From positions 12,456,238 through 12,520,237 of the forward strand of contig NC_037253.1 of the NCBI RefSeq assembly GCF_000002425.4: a DNA stretch of 64,000 bases, read 5' to 3'. This DNA is from Physcomitrium patens. Taxonomy: Eukaryota; Streptophyta; Bryopsida; Funariales; Funariaceae. This document shows positions 11,301 through 22,882 of the stretch, piece after piece (position 1 is the stretch's first letter; each line of letters opens with the position of its first letter). Both the position numbers and the translations under genes were made by a program. The notes under the pieces are model-generated. The model did no database searches. It was not told the origin of the DNA and saw only the letters and a program-made list of their open reading frames with translations.

Positions 11301-11309
11301 AATCTCGCT

Positions 11310-13682
11310 TTACAGTGGTACCTCCCCAAAATCCTTAAATCCTTCAACAATCTTTGGCAATGGTTTCTCCCTCAACCTATCTCGATTCCGTTCATGGTTA
11401 GGAGGTACTGTTAGAAATTGTACAGCTTTCCTCCCATCTTCGCTCCGTACCCTTGCATAAGCAGAACCATCGTCAAGTACTTTTATTTCCATCCGTGTTG
11501 CCGTGATATAAGGTTGTCCTAAAATCAACGGATAAGACGTTGTATCTTGAACGAAGAAATGTTGCTCAGTCGCAACATCCCCAATCTGAATTTTGACATC
11601 TGGACAAGCTCCATATAATTCGCCTCGTGTGTTATTAGCTGCTCGTATTGCCCATCCATGTTCCATATCAATTGGCCATTTTTGCTTCTTATAAAGATCT
11701 TTAGACATGAGATTTATTTCAGAACCATGGTCGACCAAAGCAACTATTGGTTCTTCTATATCTCCTACCTTCACCAATACCTCAGTAGTTGCCCTTGCCC
11801 AATGCTTTCGAGTATAATGGCTCAAAGTTTCCATTTTCTTGTCACTAGAATCTTCGAAACATACTCGCTGATTATACCTATTCTTTTCATTTGTTGGTTG
11901 CTATTAACCAATATCAACCTCTTCTTCATCTCTACATATTCTTGCATCAATAGCATGACTCATTCCACTTTCGCCCATTAATTGCCTCTTTCGCTTAATG
12001 CTGTCAATGATAACATCATGAAACTCCTTCTTTGCAATTCCCAAGACTTCTTTCAATGTGAATTCCACCTTAGCGTTTAATATACGTTCTTCCAACATCC
12101 CTTTCAAATTTGTTGCCGCTTCAATGTCAGAAAGTAGCTTATAAGCAATTGATTTGCCCTTATCTTTTGTCTCCGTTGTTTTTTCTACCAATGATGCTGA
12201 GGTATCCTTTACAGGCAATTCTTGTGAAGCTGCCTCCCGAGCCTTGTCTCCTCGAGTTTGCCTCTTAAAAGAATTTCCTTCTCTAGTATCATCAAAATTT
12301 CCTCGTCTTTTTTCTTCCATCAAAGCTTCATGTTGGCTCTTAGCAATATATGCATGAACTGAAAGAGAGTCAACAGGATCCTCCCAACCTGTTCTTCTTC
12401 GTATTGTAGCTGCAGTTCTCAATAACGCTTCTCGAGGTAATTTCCCTTCTTGCATTGTAGAAAAAGAAGAAGCCCAAAACTCACTAGTTTCCGTACTTCC
12501 ACCAATTTCATCATCTACTCTAGCACCATAACTTGCACTTTCTCCTACTACCGTTTCATGCTCTTTTAAGTAATCTTGAACCAATGCTCTCATTCCTCCC
12601 TTGCCAAAATTGGTTTGAAGAAGATCCTCCCTATCTTTCAATGCTATCTTCCAATCTTTCCAGCAAATAATTCCCTGCTGTATCATATTATTAAATTCAT
12701 TGCAATCTTTTCTAGTATGTGAAGCATCATCACACCAAATGCATCTTTGTACATATCCTTGTTTTGAAACATTCTTCGAATTGTTTATAGAAGTATTCTC
12801 TTCAAGTCTTGCCAATTTGATTTGAAGATCTCGCATTCCTCGTATAATTTCTTCCATACCCATATTTGCTTTCTTTGACAAGGATGTCGAAGGTTGAACT
12901 GTAGGCATTGTCGGTGGTGTTGTATGTACTGGAGCTTTGGGTGCTTGTACTGTTTTCGGAATATTGTTCCTATCCTTCCTCCTTTCTTTTTATGTAAGCA
13001 ACCCCACTGCATCTTCAACGTTCTTCCACTTCGTTGTCAATCCTTCATCTTCTTTTTTGTCTTCAAGAAGGGGTTCTAATTTCTCTTGCAATTCTCCATC
13101 AGCAGCTTGAAGAAATAGATCAACTTTGTTCGGCTCCAATGTCAATTTTTCTACCTTCGATAATTGAGAGTACTGCCTCTCAAATTCCCTTAGTAGCTCT
13201 GTTGCTTGCAAATTCTTATTGGGCCGTTCAATCCATCCCAGAAACAGCTTCTTAGTAACACGATCAGCATCTTCCAAGAAATATTCGTCTTTCAATGCAT
13301 GTGAAAAATCCTTCCATGAATTCCCACAACGATCCGTAATCGATGTAATGTGGTCCCTTATCTCCGGTATCGTGGCAAGTCCAAATAGTGCAACCATTTT
13401 TTTCTCAGAAACCCGATTTAATTCCATTTCACGAACATAACATCTTAAATATCTTGAAATATTCTTCCCATCAAATTGATCAATTTTATTCTCCACTGCT
13501 TGCAATGCTTTGGTTGCCAAAGCTTCCTTTCGATCATTGCTTTGCTGTTGCTGCATTGACAATGAGAAGGCTTGAAACAAACTAGCAATAGACGGATCCA
13601 TGTGCATATCTTGTCCTTTAGAAGCCTCCCCACCAGAAACTTCTCCCAAAAATCCTTCAAAATTTTTATTTTCGTTTTCCAT
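11310..13682 (-). pseudogene. gag: Class 2 gag and protease, broken (copy 1)
   Basis: One minus-strand frame of 791 codons from ATG at 13682 (MENENKNF). Residues 1-230 are the Gag core (the FDGKNISRYLRCYVREMELN stretch, and YFLEDADRVTKKLFLGW). After an in-frame TAA at 12990-12992 the frame continues to a CCHC zinc knuckle (CIWCDDASHTRKDC), a long charged linker and a TAA-TAG pair near 11901-11906 (the second copy reads TAC AAG there). It then holds an aspartic protease with VALVDHGSEINLMS (DHG in place of the common DSG/DTG) and LILGQPYI. It ends at 11310; RT lies in another frame, so a frameshift would join them. Confidence 0.82.
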
Positions 13683-13753
13683 AAAAATAAAGATAAAATC
13701 AACTGAAATCCGATACCTTCTACCTCAAGCTTTCACGTCGAGTTCACCACTTT

Positions 13754-15242
13754 TGTCGTATTACGTGCTTTCCTGCTTGAGAACGCGCCGGGCGTCTGGC
13801 TGTAGAAGGTAGTATGGAGATTCGCCGATAGTCAAGTAGTCTATCAGTTTTTGACTGCTGGAATATAAACGACTGCAACAATGTACCGTAAATCTATACG
13901 GATGCTCTTCGACTGCTTGTAGAAGTCTTTTTTTTTTTTTTTCCCAGCCGATAGGTCTCTAGACGTTACAGAGAACCCCGAACAACCCAAACTGTTAATC
14001 TTCAATACCCCTTTGTACTTACGATCTTGTATCCACTGACTGTCCTGTTAGATTAACCCAATAAATTTCATTCACTCTGCATACTCAATCCTATAGACAC
14101 CCCTTTAATCCTTCAATCACAGACGTAACTCGATTTTACAAAACAGTCAAGAGTATTCAAACCCACTTCATTTAAAAATCCCGATTCTCCATTACAAGAC
14201 TGACTTCAGTCGCGATTGCCTCAGTCTTTCCAAAACTCTATGAAGAAGAAAAATCCAAATTCTATGTCTTTCCTTCCCCGACCCGAAGCATGAAGCTCCT
14301 CTCTCTAATTCCCTTGATCTTCCAAAAAAACCCCCAATGAAACCCGAACTGGTAACCTTGTAGAAGCTTGAAAAAAAAACTCCCTCCCCCCCCCCGATTC
14401 TCCTCTAACCTTATCTTCTAAATTTCTTCAATCTTCCGTCTTAGATCCGGAATTGGCTCCCACCTCAAGCTTGGATCCGAAATTGGATCTCGCCGTCAGA
14501 GCTTAGATCCGAAATTGGCTCATGTCATCAAGCTTTCTCCTCCGTTTTTACCTTTAAGAAATCCATTTACCGAAAACAACGTTCCCTGAAATGACACAGA
14601 GAACAGGACAGCCTGAAACAGAATCGAACCCCGTAATCGGGACCACATTGAGTCGCCTGACCAATTCAGGTCCTATATTGGGAAAGATGCCCGTAGTAAC
14701 CTGGATGTTCCCGTAATTGGGTCAAATTGGTCCTCGCGTCAGATTGGCTAAGACCCGTAGTAAGACCTGGTTTTCCCGTAATTAGACTGCATTGGGTTGA
14801 CCGGCCAATTCAGGTCTCATATTGGAAAAGATGTCCGTAGTAACCTGGATGTTCCCGTAATTGGGTCAAATTGGTCCTCGCGTCAAATTGGCTAAGACCC
14901 GTAGTAAGACCTGGTTTTCCCGTAATTAGACTGCATTGGGTTGACCGGCCAATTCAGGTCTCATATTGGATAAGAGGACCCGGATTGGATTATCGAAATT
15001 GGATCCAATTGGCTCCTCGAACCCGTCGTGTGAATTGGTCCTTCTCTTCCTGCTGACTCTCGTTATTGGAATCGAACGGAGCATTTCAGTATGCCCCGGT
15101 TGACTATAACGGAGTGACTGAACCTGACCACTCAGTATTTGTACTGGAGTTGGTCGATGCTCCCAATATTCGAGGTAACTGAATATTAATAAAATTCCGC
15201 TTTCTTTTTATTTTCACTGTATACTCGTGTTACAACACGACA
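13754..15242 (-). repeat. Class 2 5' LTR (copy 1), with internal duplication
   Basis: 1489 bp, same family and orientation as 7225-8570. The 143-bp length difference is accounted for by a tandem duplication at about 14661-14946. Right flank CCGC at 15243-15246 matches the left flank of the element. Confidence 0.92.
14661..14946. repeat. 143-bp tandem duplication inside the LTR
   Basis: Two adjacent units, each beginning CCAATTCAGGTC, at 14661 and 14804. The units differ by a few substitutions (for example CCTATATTGGG against TCATATTGGAA), and only one unit exists in the partner LTR and in the LTR at 58192-59529. Confidence 0.85.
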
Positions 15243-16013
15243 CCGCGTTCATTAAATTTGCATTGGAGCCACCATCGACTTGTAACCCTGGAATTAAAAT
15301 GCCATCGATTGATACATCGATTGTTGGTGATCCCAGATCTGGGTTTAAGCTAACTTCATGAATTTCTTTAGTGCGGAATCTTTGTCATACTAACGCTGAA
15401 TTCAATGTAGATCGATACTCCGGTGCTACAGCCAAAAGTTGCTTCATTGTAATTGAAGGCTGAATAACATCCAAATCCCTCAGAATGTCGTAGGGTTTCA
15501 TATTGAGAGTAATTCCCAATGCTCTTTTGCGTTTCATTGGTTTTGATTTTACTCCGTGAGGTAAGATATTCTTCCGCCCTGGACTCGGAATTGGAACAGC
15601 AGTCGGGGTTTCCTTGGAATTCTCACCCCCGAGAGGATCTTTCAATGGATAGGACGTTACTCAGAACTACGTACAGATTGGAACTACTTGGAACGGAACC
15701 GAAGCCTCCGTAATTGGAACCTCATTGAGTTGTGCCATCGATTGAAGTCTCATACTAAGTATCGAGCCTGTAACAGGACTTGGATTGGATGGTCTTGACA
15801 AATTGGCATGTGGAATCGAATTAGATTCCTCAATCTGTTGAGGTCTCAATATTGAGATACATCCCAATACTAATATTGGTTTGTTTAGCCCCGTGGATGG
15901 CACTACTTGCTCTCCTGTGATTTGTTCATCCATGTCCTGAATTAGATTCTTGTCTTTTTGTTGGCCTCTGGTAAGCACTACATTCACCACCTCGACACGA
16001 TGTACTAGTACGT
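15243..16013 (-). pseudogene. Class 3 gag end and protease start
   Basis: Minus-strand remnant of the class 3 host between two class 2-type insertions. It reads VLVHRVEVVNVVLTRGQ at the right end and, further left, YDILRDLDVIQPSITMKQLL, a linker, and a protease active site spelled VDGGSNANLMN just before the class 2 LTR. The protease continues at 7220 on the other side of the insertion. Several stops and at least one frame change are present. The homologous stretch of the second copy is at 57990-58190. Confidence 0.75.
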
Positions 16014-17668
16014 TGTCGTATTACGTGTTGTCTTGTTCAGGAATACACTGGGTATCTGGCTGTGGAAGATATAGTTATTTTTGCAAATAACAAGAAACCC
16101 TAATAGATTTTATCCATGTATGAAGAATATAATTGAAATATCAATTTCCAAGTATTTAAAAACACTCCTCATAGTCATTTTAACCATACAATATTCCAAT
16201 TGCTTTATTTCTTTTATAATTAAGTTGTTTTTGTTTTTCTTAACAAGCCCTAATCCTAGCCAGTGAGCTTTGACAAGCTATAAATTTTGATCCAATCATC
16301 CACTTAGTGTGAAATTCTGCACCCAAATACCTGTATAAGCCTTCTATATGCTTAGAAAATTTGAGCCCAACCCAACTTACAGATTGCAAGAAAACGCCCA
16401 AAAACCGCACTGATGACACTCGGCCGCAACCTTGAAATTTGATGTAGAAACTCCAGAAGTGATTTCTCCTTTGTCAACCGTTAATTCTAGCTCAAAATTG
16501 AATAGCCGCTTGATCTCCAAATCTTCTATTATCAAGCCAAAAATTACGTCGATCCAACTGGTAGATCTTCAGATATCATAGAAATCCTATCCAACCCTAG
16601 ACTGCCAACTTCCGACAATCTTTTGTACTAAATTCCAAATATCTCTTGATTGCATCATTAGATTAACACAAATTTTTGTATACACTTAGCACACCCAACT
16701 ATCCAGAAAATACCAAATTTTGATCTATAGATGCTATACGACTTGCACAAACCGATTAAAAATGCAAACCATCAATATTTTATATAAAATCTGAAACACC
16801 AAAATAAACACTGATTTTGAGCAGCGATTGCTCTCCCCTCACAATCCTAATGAAACCAATCTAGTGACCTTGAAAAGAGCTTGAAGCTAGCTCTTCGATC
16901 CAAAAAACCCGATATGAAAAAACCCCACTGAAAAAAAAACCCCTCTCATTTCTTAACCTTCCTCCTCTTTAACCCTAATTCTCCTCTCTTTCAAACCCTA
17001 GCCTCTGAATTTCTTCAATCTTCCATCTTGGATCCGAAATTGGCTCCTTCCGTCTTGGATTCGAAATTTGGCTCTCGCCGTCAGAGCTTTCTTCTCCATT
17101 TTTACTTTTAAGAGATCCTTTTACCGAAATACAACGTTCTTTGAAACGGCACAGAGAACAGGACAGCCTGAAACAGAATCGAAACCCCGTAATCGGGACC
17201 ACATTGAGTCGCCCAACCAATTCAGGTCTCATATTGGATAAGAGACCAGTAGTAAGACCTGGATGTTCCCGTAATTGGATCAAATTGGTCCTTCGCGTCA
17301 GATTGGCTGAGGCCCATAGTAAGACCTGGATTTTCCCGTAATTGGACCGCATTGGGTTGCCTGGCCAATTCAGGTCTCATATTGGGCAAGAGGACCCGGA
17401 TTGGATTCTTGAAATTGGATCTAATTGGCTCTTAAAACCAAGCTCACACGTCGTGTGAATTGGTCCTTTTCCTTTCTGCTGGCTCCCGTTATTGGAATCG
17501 AACAGAGCATTTCAGTATGCCCCGGCTGACTGTAACGGGGTGACTCAACCTAGCATCTCAGTATTTGCACTGGAATTGGTCATTGCTCCCAATATTCGAG
17601 GTAACTGAACATTAATAAAAGTCCTCTTTCTTTATATTTTCACAGTATACTCGTGTTACAATACGACA
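16014..17668 (-). repeat. Solo LTR of a class 2 relative
   Basis: 1655 bp with the same ends as class 2 LTRs (TGTCGTATTACG ... ATACGACA), and with the same ATTGG-rich block in its right part; the middle (about 16080-16800) is diverged and AT-rich. No internal region of this family adjoins it: both sides are class 3 gag. The short flanks (ACGT left, GTGT right) are not a clean duplication, so age or an LTR-LTR recombination with loss of flank is possible. Confidence 0.75.
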
Positions 17669-17712
17669 GTGTCTTGTTGAACAAGGCCTTTGTGCTCCGC
17701 CGGTTGGCATGT
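17669..17712 (-). other. 44-bp sliver of class 3 gag
   Basis: Left between the solo LTR and the class 1 LTR. On the minus strand it begins ACATGCCAACC. ACATG pairs, with one mismatch, with ACAAG at 33045-33049, which ends the inverted class 3 gag fragment. The two ends are thus the likely borders of one class 1 insertion. Confidence 0.6.
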
Positions 17713-18273
17713 TGTCAAGGATAAGAACTCGATGAAAAAAATAGTTCAGACAAGTAAGCCTTCACTCAAAAAAAAGTAACAAAATATGAATAATAAGATG
17801 TATATTGAAAAGAGAAACTAGAATGGCTATTGCCACAAGCCAAGAAAACTAGAGACCCTTGAAACTAGACTAGAAGCAAGAAAGGAGTTGACAAGAGTGA
17901 AGAAGCCTTCACTCTTGTCTCTATATATACTATCTAACTAGGGGCTACGTGGCGACGTTCTATAGGACCTCCAATATGTGTTGACTTTGTAGGACACATG
18001 CCTTGACTTACAAGGCAAGTTTTTCTACATGTGGGCCACATAGTTAGCTTGATCTTCAAGCTAACAACATGTGTGGCACATGGCCAACTTGTTGACCATG
18101 TTTCTAATCCAAAAAGTCAAGTAAAGACACCTATGAAGTCAAAGCAGCGTCTAGGAAGTTTCTAAGAAGCTTTTATATTAAATATTATAGAATTAATTTA
18201 CTTTTATCTACTTTTACTTACTTCTACCTATTTCTATATGTAATTATTAGCTTACATGATTATGGCCGTGACA
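17713..18273 (-). repeat. Class 1 LTR, variant 2
   Basis: 561 bp, TGTCAAGGATAAG to GGCCGTGACA on the plus strand. It has private sequence (CAAAATATGAATAATAAGATG, AAGAAAACTAGAGACCC) shared only with most of the LTR at 33050-33613. It is followed by TCCAG at 18274-18278, not by a purine tract, so it is not in its original context. Confidence 0.88.
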
Positions 18274-19987
18274 TCCAGTCACTGTGTATACAGATCACAA
18301 GAACCTCGAGTATTTCATGTCAGCACGCGTGTTGAATCGTCGTCAAGCTCGTTGGAGTATGTCTTTGTCAAGATTCGAGTTCATTATCACTTATCGGTCA
18401 GGAAAGCAACAAGGTTTGTCTGATGCCCTATCTAGACGTTCTTATTTTGCACCAAAAGAAAGAGATGCAACTTTTGAGCAACAAAGAACGGTCCTCTTGA
18501 AACCGGAGCAATTTCATCTCCGAGCAATGAAATCAACATTGACTGTTGATTCAACTTTTCTCAAGCAAATCCAGTCCAGTATGTCCTCAGACCCTCTTGT
18601 TTATGATATCAAGAATAATTCTTCCAAGTCTCATGATCCTTCTAAGTTCGAGTTCAAGAATAATCTATTATATTTTGAAGGACGCCTATATATTCCAGAA
18701 GGAGAAGCACGTTTACGTGTTCTTCAAGCACGTCATGACTTTCCAGCAGCAGGGCACTTTGGATATAATAAGACTTTGGAACTCATATCAAGAGATTTTT
18801 GGTGGCCACAAATGTGGAAGTCAGTCAAAGACTTTGTACAATCATGTGATATTTGTTCAAGATCAAAAATTCCTCGTCATCGACCTTACGGACTTCTTCA
18901 GCCATTACCTATATCAGAACAACCATGGTCTTCTGTTTCTATGGATTTCATCACAGATCTTCCAAGCTCAAGATCTTATGATTCTATAATTGTGATAGTA
19001 GATCGTTTCACCAAGATGGCACATTTTGTGCCATGTACAAAATCTATCACAGGTGAAGAAACAGCTAAGCTTTTCATTGATAATATCTATCGCTATCATG
19101 GATTACCTAAAGATATCATATCAGATAGGGGAACTCAATTTGTGTCAAGATTTTGGAGGACCCTTTTCAAGATTTTAAAAGCGGACATAAAGCTATCTTC
19201 GGCTTTGCATCCTCAAACAGATGGACAAACAGAGCGCGTAAACCAAGTCTTGGAGCAATATTTAAGGTGTACTATCAACTACCAACAAGATGATTGGACA
19301 ACCCTTCTGCCATTGGCAGAGTTTGCTTATAATAATACGGTACATTCTTCCATGCAACAAACACCTTTCTTTGCCAATTATGGCTATCATCCACGACTTG
19401 ATACTTTTGATTTTTCAAAAGTTGATAATCCTGCAGCAGAAGATATGGCAAATCGGTTGTCAAAGTTACATGCAATAATGAAGACGCAATTGAAGGAAGC
19501 TCAAGAACGATAAAAGATAAACACAGATCTACATCGTAAGGAGCAACGACAAATCAACGTGGATGATAAGGTATGGCTACTTCATCGCAATATCAAGACT
19601 ACTCGACCTTGTGACAAGTTGCACTATCGTAGGCTTGGCCCCTTTTCTGTTTCTGAACGAATCAACCCAGTTGCATATCGGTTACATCTATCGGAGTCAA
19701 TGAAGATCCATCCTGTATTCCACGTGTCTCTTCTTGAACCATATAAGATAGTGGATATATAAGGAAGAAGACCAATGCCACCGCCTCCTACAGAAGTAGA
19801 TAATAATGAAGAATTTGAGGTAGAAGAGATATTAGACTCAAGGCGACGCCGAAATAAGCTGGAATATCTTGTTCATTGGCGCGGATATGATATTAGTGAA
19901 TGCACATGGGAGCCATCCAGGAATCTAGGAAATGCATCAGCTAAAGTCAAAGTTTTTCATCAACGACATCCATCAAAACCAAGATGA
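18274..19987 (+). pseudogene. pol: Class 1 pol, C-terminal half (RNase H end, integrase, chromodomain), split and inverted
   Basis: This is the 3' half of a class 1 pol, starting with TCCAG fused to an LTR. It reads VYTDHKNLEYFMS (RNase H end), the integrase zinc finger (HDFPAAGHFGYNKT, then CDIC), catalytic Asp in SMDFITDLP, Asp in IISDRGTQF and Glu in TDGQTERVN, then a chromodomain (FEVEEILD, YLVHWRGYD, CTWEP). In-frame TAA stops are at 19511-19513 and 19760-19762; other copies have CAA at both places. The missing N-terminal half lies on the opposite strand at 21098-22877, and begins with the same TCCAG. It is nearly identical to the C-terminal half of the pol at 34836-38324. Confidence 0.9.
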
Positions 19988-20081
19988 AAATCTCTCTTAT
20001 AAAAGAGACAAGATTGAGGCAAGATAACATTCAATTTCCTATCCTTGTTTGTAACTTCTTTGCATTTGTGACGCTAATTAG

Positions 20082-20504
20082 ATGGAGAGCCAACAACCAG
20101 CGGATTCAACTCAAGAACCTTCGTTTGCTGACCTGCCGGACGAGACATTACGATTGTCACAACCTTCAAGACGACGCAATCGAGATGAAGATCTTCAAGA
20201 ACGACATGTTCTTCCTCGAACAGATGGTGAGATACAACGCGTTTGGTATCACGATTTGAGAAGGGACTCTCGATGTTTGGTGATTTTGCTAGAGGTAGGA
20301 ACAACTCCTGATGGTGTTCCGAATATTCTATTTGAAGAAAGTTACGAAGGCCTCAACAATGATCAAATAATTGGGTGGTCTTCCCGCTCGGGTATGGGAC
20401 ACTACCGATGGTTGAGAGGCCCTATCAATCATCTTCGAAGAGAACAGAGATCAGAGTATGTGGCGAATACAATTCGTCGCATCATAGATTTCTTCAACAT
20501 ATGA
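20082..20504 (+). CDS. Class 1 extra 3' ORF, 140 codons
   Basis: Intact ORF 95 bp after the pol stop and about 40 bp before the LTR. The product starts MESQQPADSTQEPSFADLPD, is rich in Arg and acidic residues, and ends with the stretch EQRSEYVANTIRRIIDFFNI. No signal peptide, membrane segment or domain that I recognise. It occurs at the same place, with the same length, at 26418-26840 and 38419-38841, and as a worn copy near 53090-53420. Chromoviruses normally end with the chromodomain, so this is an additional gene of this family; function unknown. Confidence 0.65.
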   Translation: MESQQPADSTQEPSFADLPDETLRLSQPSRRRNRDEDLQERHVLPRTDGEIQRVWYHDLRRDSRCLVILLEVGTTPDGVPNILFEESYEGLNNDQIIGWSSRSGMGHYRWLRGPINHLRREQRSEYVANTIRRIIDFFNI

Positions 20505-20545
20505 TGACCGCTCCTTGTGGAACTCATCTCTAGAAGGGGGCGTAA

Positions 20546-21097
20546 TGTCACGGCCATAATCATGTAAGCTAATAATTACATATAGAAATAGGTAGAAGTA
20601 AGTAAAAGTAGATAAAAGTAAGTTAATTCTATAATATTTAATATAAAAGCTTCTTAGAAACTTCCTAGACGCTGCTTTGACTTCATAGGTGTCTTTACTT
20701 GACTTTTTGGATTAGAAACATGGTCAACAAGTTGGCCATGTGCCACACATGTTGTTAGCTTGAAGATCAAGCTAACTATGTGGCCCACATGTAAAAAAAC
20801 TTGCCTTGTAAGTCAAGGCATGTGTCCTACAAAGTCAACACATATTGGAGGTCCTATAGAACGTCGCCACGTAGCCCCTAGTTAGATAGTATATATAGAG
20901 ACAAGAGTGAAGGCTTCTTCACTCTTGTCAACTCCTTTCTTGCTTCTAGTCCAGGTTCAAGAGTCTTTAGTTTCTTGTCTTGTGGCAATAGCCATTCCAG
21001 TTTCCTTTTAATATACCTACTTATTTATATTTTGACTTATTATATCGAGATAGCCTTTTGGTGTATATTTTCCTTCATCGAGTGTTTGTCCTTGACA
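20546..21097 (+). repeat. Class 1 LTR, forward
   Basis: 552 bp, preceded by the purine tract AGAAGGGGGCGTAA (so it is a true 3' LTR for the upstream pol half) and followed by CTGGA at 21098-21102, the complement of TCCAG. Confidence 0.92.
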
Positions 21098-22877
21098 CTG
21101 GACTAGAAGCGCCTTCTAGATAATGACGCCATTCTTGAAAGGAATCCACGATCGCAAGAAGTTCTTTATCGTGGATCTCATAATTGATCTCGGCTGCTGA
21201 GAATTTTCTTGAATGAAAAGCTATTAGATGAAGTTTGTCATCTGTTCCCATTTGTGATAAAACTGCACCCAAGGCAAAATCTGATGCATCTGTTTCCATA
21301 AAAAATGCCTTGGAAAAATCAACACGATATAAGACTGGTGCAGAGACAAACGATGTCTTCAAGGCTTCAAATGCTGCTTTCGCTTCTTGATTCCATTGGA
21401 ATTTATCTTTACTAGTCAAGCGTGTAAGTGGAGCTGCAACTCGTGAGAAATCTTTGATGAAGATCCGATAGTAATTATCAAATCCCAAGAAACATTGGAC
21501 ATCTCTTATTGTCCTTGGAATCTTCCAATCCATGATTGTTTGGACTTTCTTAGAATCCATCATGAGACCATCATTTGAAATGATGTATCCTAGAAAGTCA
21601 ACTTGAGTAGTATGAAATACACACTTTTCCATCTTGGCGTACAATCCTGCATCACTAAGTTTTTGTAATACTTGACGAACATGTATTTCATGTTCTTCGA
21701 TGTTCTTAGAATAGATCAGGATATCGTCTAGATAGCAGACAACAAAATTGTCTAAGAATTCACGAAATACATCATTCATAAGATGTTGAAAAGCAGCTGG
21801 TGCATTCGTGACTCCAAAGGGCATGACATTATATTCGAAATGTCCATACCTGGTTCGAAACGCAGTCTTCCATTCATCTCCTTCTTTGATCCGTACTAGA
21901 TTATATGCTCCTCTTAGATCTATTTTTGTATAGATCTTAGCTTGATTCAATTGGTCAAGGAGTCCTGATATCAAAGATAATGGATACCTGTTCTTGATTG
22001 TGATCTTGTTGAATCCTCGATAATCAACACACATTCGTAAAGATCCATCTTTTTTCTTTACGAATAGAATTGGAGCTCCTGCTGGAGATTTTGAATGGCG
22101 TATGAAATTCTTCGCTAAATTCTCATCAATATATGTCTTGAGTTCAGCCATCTCATCTTGCGATAAACTGTAAATTGGTCCAAATGGTGGCTGAGTTCCT
22201 TCCTTGAGGTCGATTGAACAATCATATGGGCGATGCTCAGGAAGAATATCTGCATTCTTTTTCTCAAAAACGTCTTGATAATCCTGATATTGACTTGGAA
22301 TGCCACTTGAAGTCTTTACGTTTTCAGAAATAGGTGCAACATAAATAGCAAAAGTTGATCCTTCTTTTGCTGCGTGTATAAATGCTTTTGCACCTATTAG
22401 TACGGGTTTTACTATACTAGACTTATAATTTTTTACTTGATTGGTAGAACTATTAATAACGCTTTGGGAAAAGTCAAGTTTATGTGAATTCCAATCTATT
22501 CGAGGGTTATATTTTTCTAGCCAGGATAAACCTAAAATAACTGGATTGGACGGAGATTTAATTATGTTAAAAGCTATGTAGCTTTCATGACCGTCTATTG
22601 TTACTTTTATAGGATGAGTTTCATGAGTGACATCTCCAGAAGAGAAGGGACGACCATCTATGACTTCTACATGTATTGGTTTAGATTTCTGTACAAAGGA
22701 TATTTTATGACTTTTAACAAATTGTTCATCTAAAAAACATGCTGAGGCTCCCGAATCTAATAAAGCAGAGGCTTTGTAATTCTTAGGTCCTAAATATAAG
22801 TCTATTATAAAACAAGGAGAGGGTTCTGAGGAGAAGATAGGACCTTCATTAGGAATTGTACAAGGTTCCAGCTGCAC
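21098..22877 (-). pseudogene. pol: Class 1 pol, N-terminal half (protease, RT, RNase H start)
   Basis: Open minus-strand frame from a GTG at 22875-22877, ending at the breakpoint TCCAG. Protease DSGAS, RT with MCVDYRGFNKI, a FxDLRGAYN-type palm motif and CYLDDILIYSK, RNase H start [15 protein letters not shown] and [12 protein letters not shown]. After GASSP the original continuation (VTVYTDHKN) is missing here and is found inverted at 18274. A few residues beyond the junction come from the LTR. No internal stops up to the junction. Confidence 0.9.
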
Positions 22878-22882
22878 GGTCC

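Larger units (their letters stand above)
7225..15242 (-). mobile_element. Class 2 Ty3/gypsy retrotransposon, complete but defective (copy 1)
   Basis: 8.0-kb element on the minus strand with two LTRs, 4-bp duplication CCGC, and internal order gag, CCHC zinc knuckle, protease, RT, (RNase H deleted), integrase with a GPY/F-like end. It sits in the protease gene of the class 3 host: the host reads DGGSNANLMN on one side and the next protease residues on the other. A purine tract lies upstream of the 3' LTR. A possible primer site, TGGTGAACTCGACG, starts 4 nt after the 5' LTR on the minus strand; I cannot assign its tRNA. No chromodomain is visible. RT and integrase motifs look fungal-like. Confidence 0.92.

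Noticed and set aside
16009..17673. A clean target duplication around the class 2-type solo LTR
   Set aside because: The flanks ACGT and GTGT share only part of their bases; I cannot claim a duplication.
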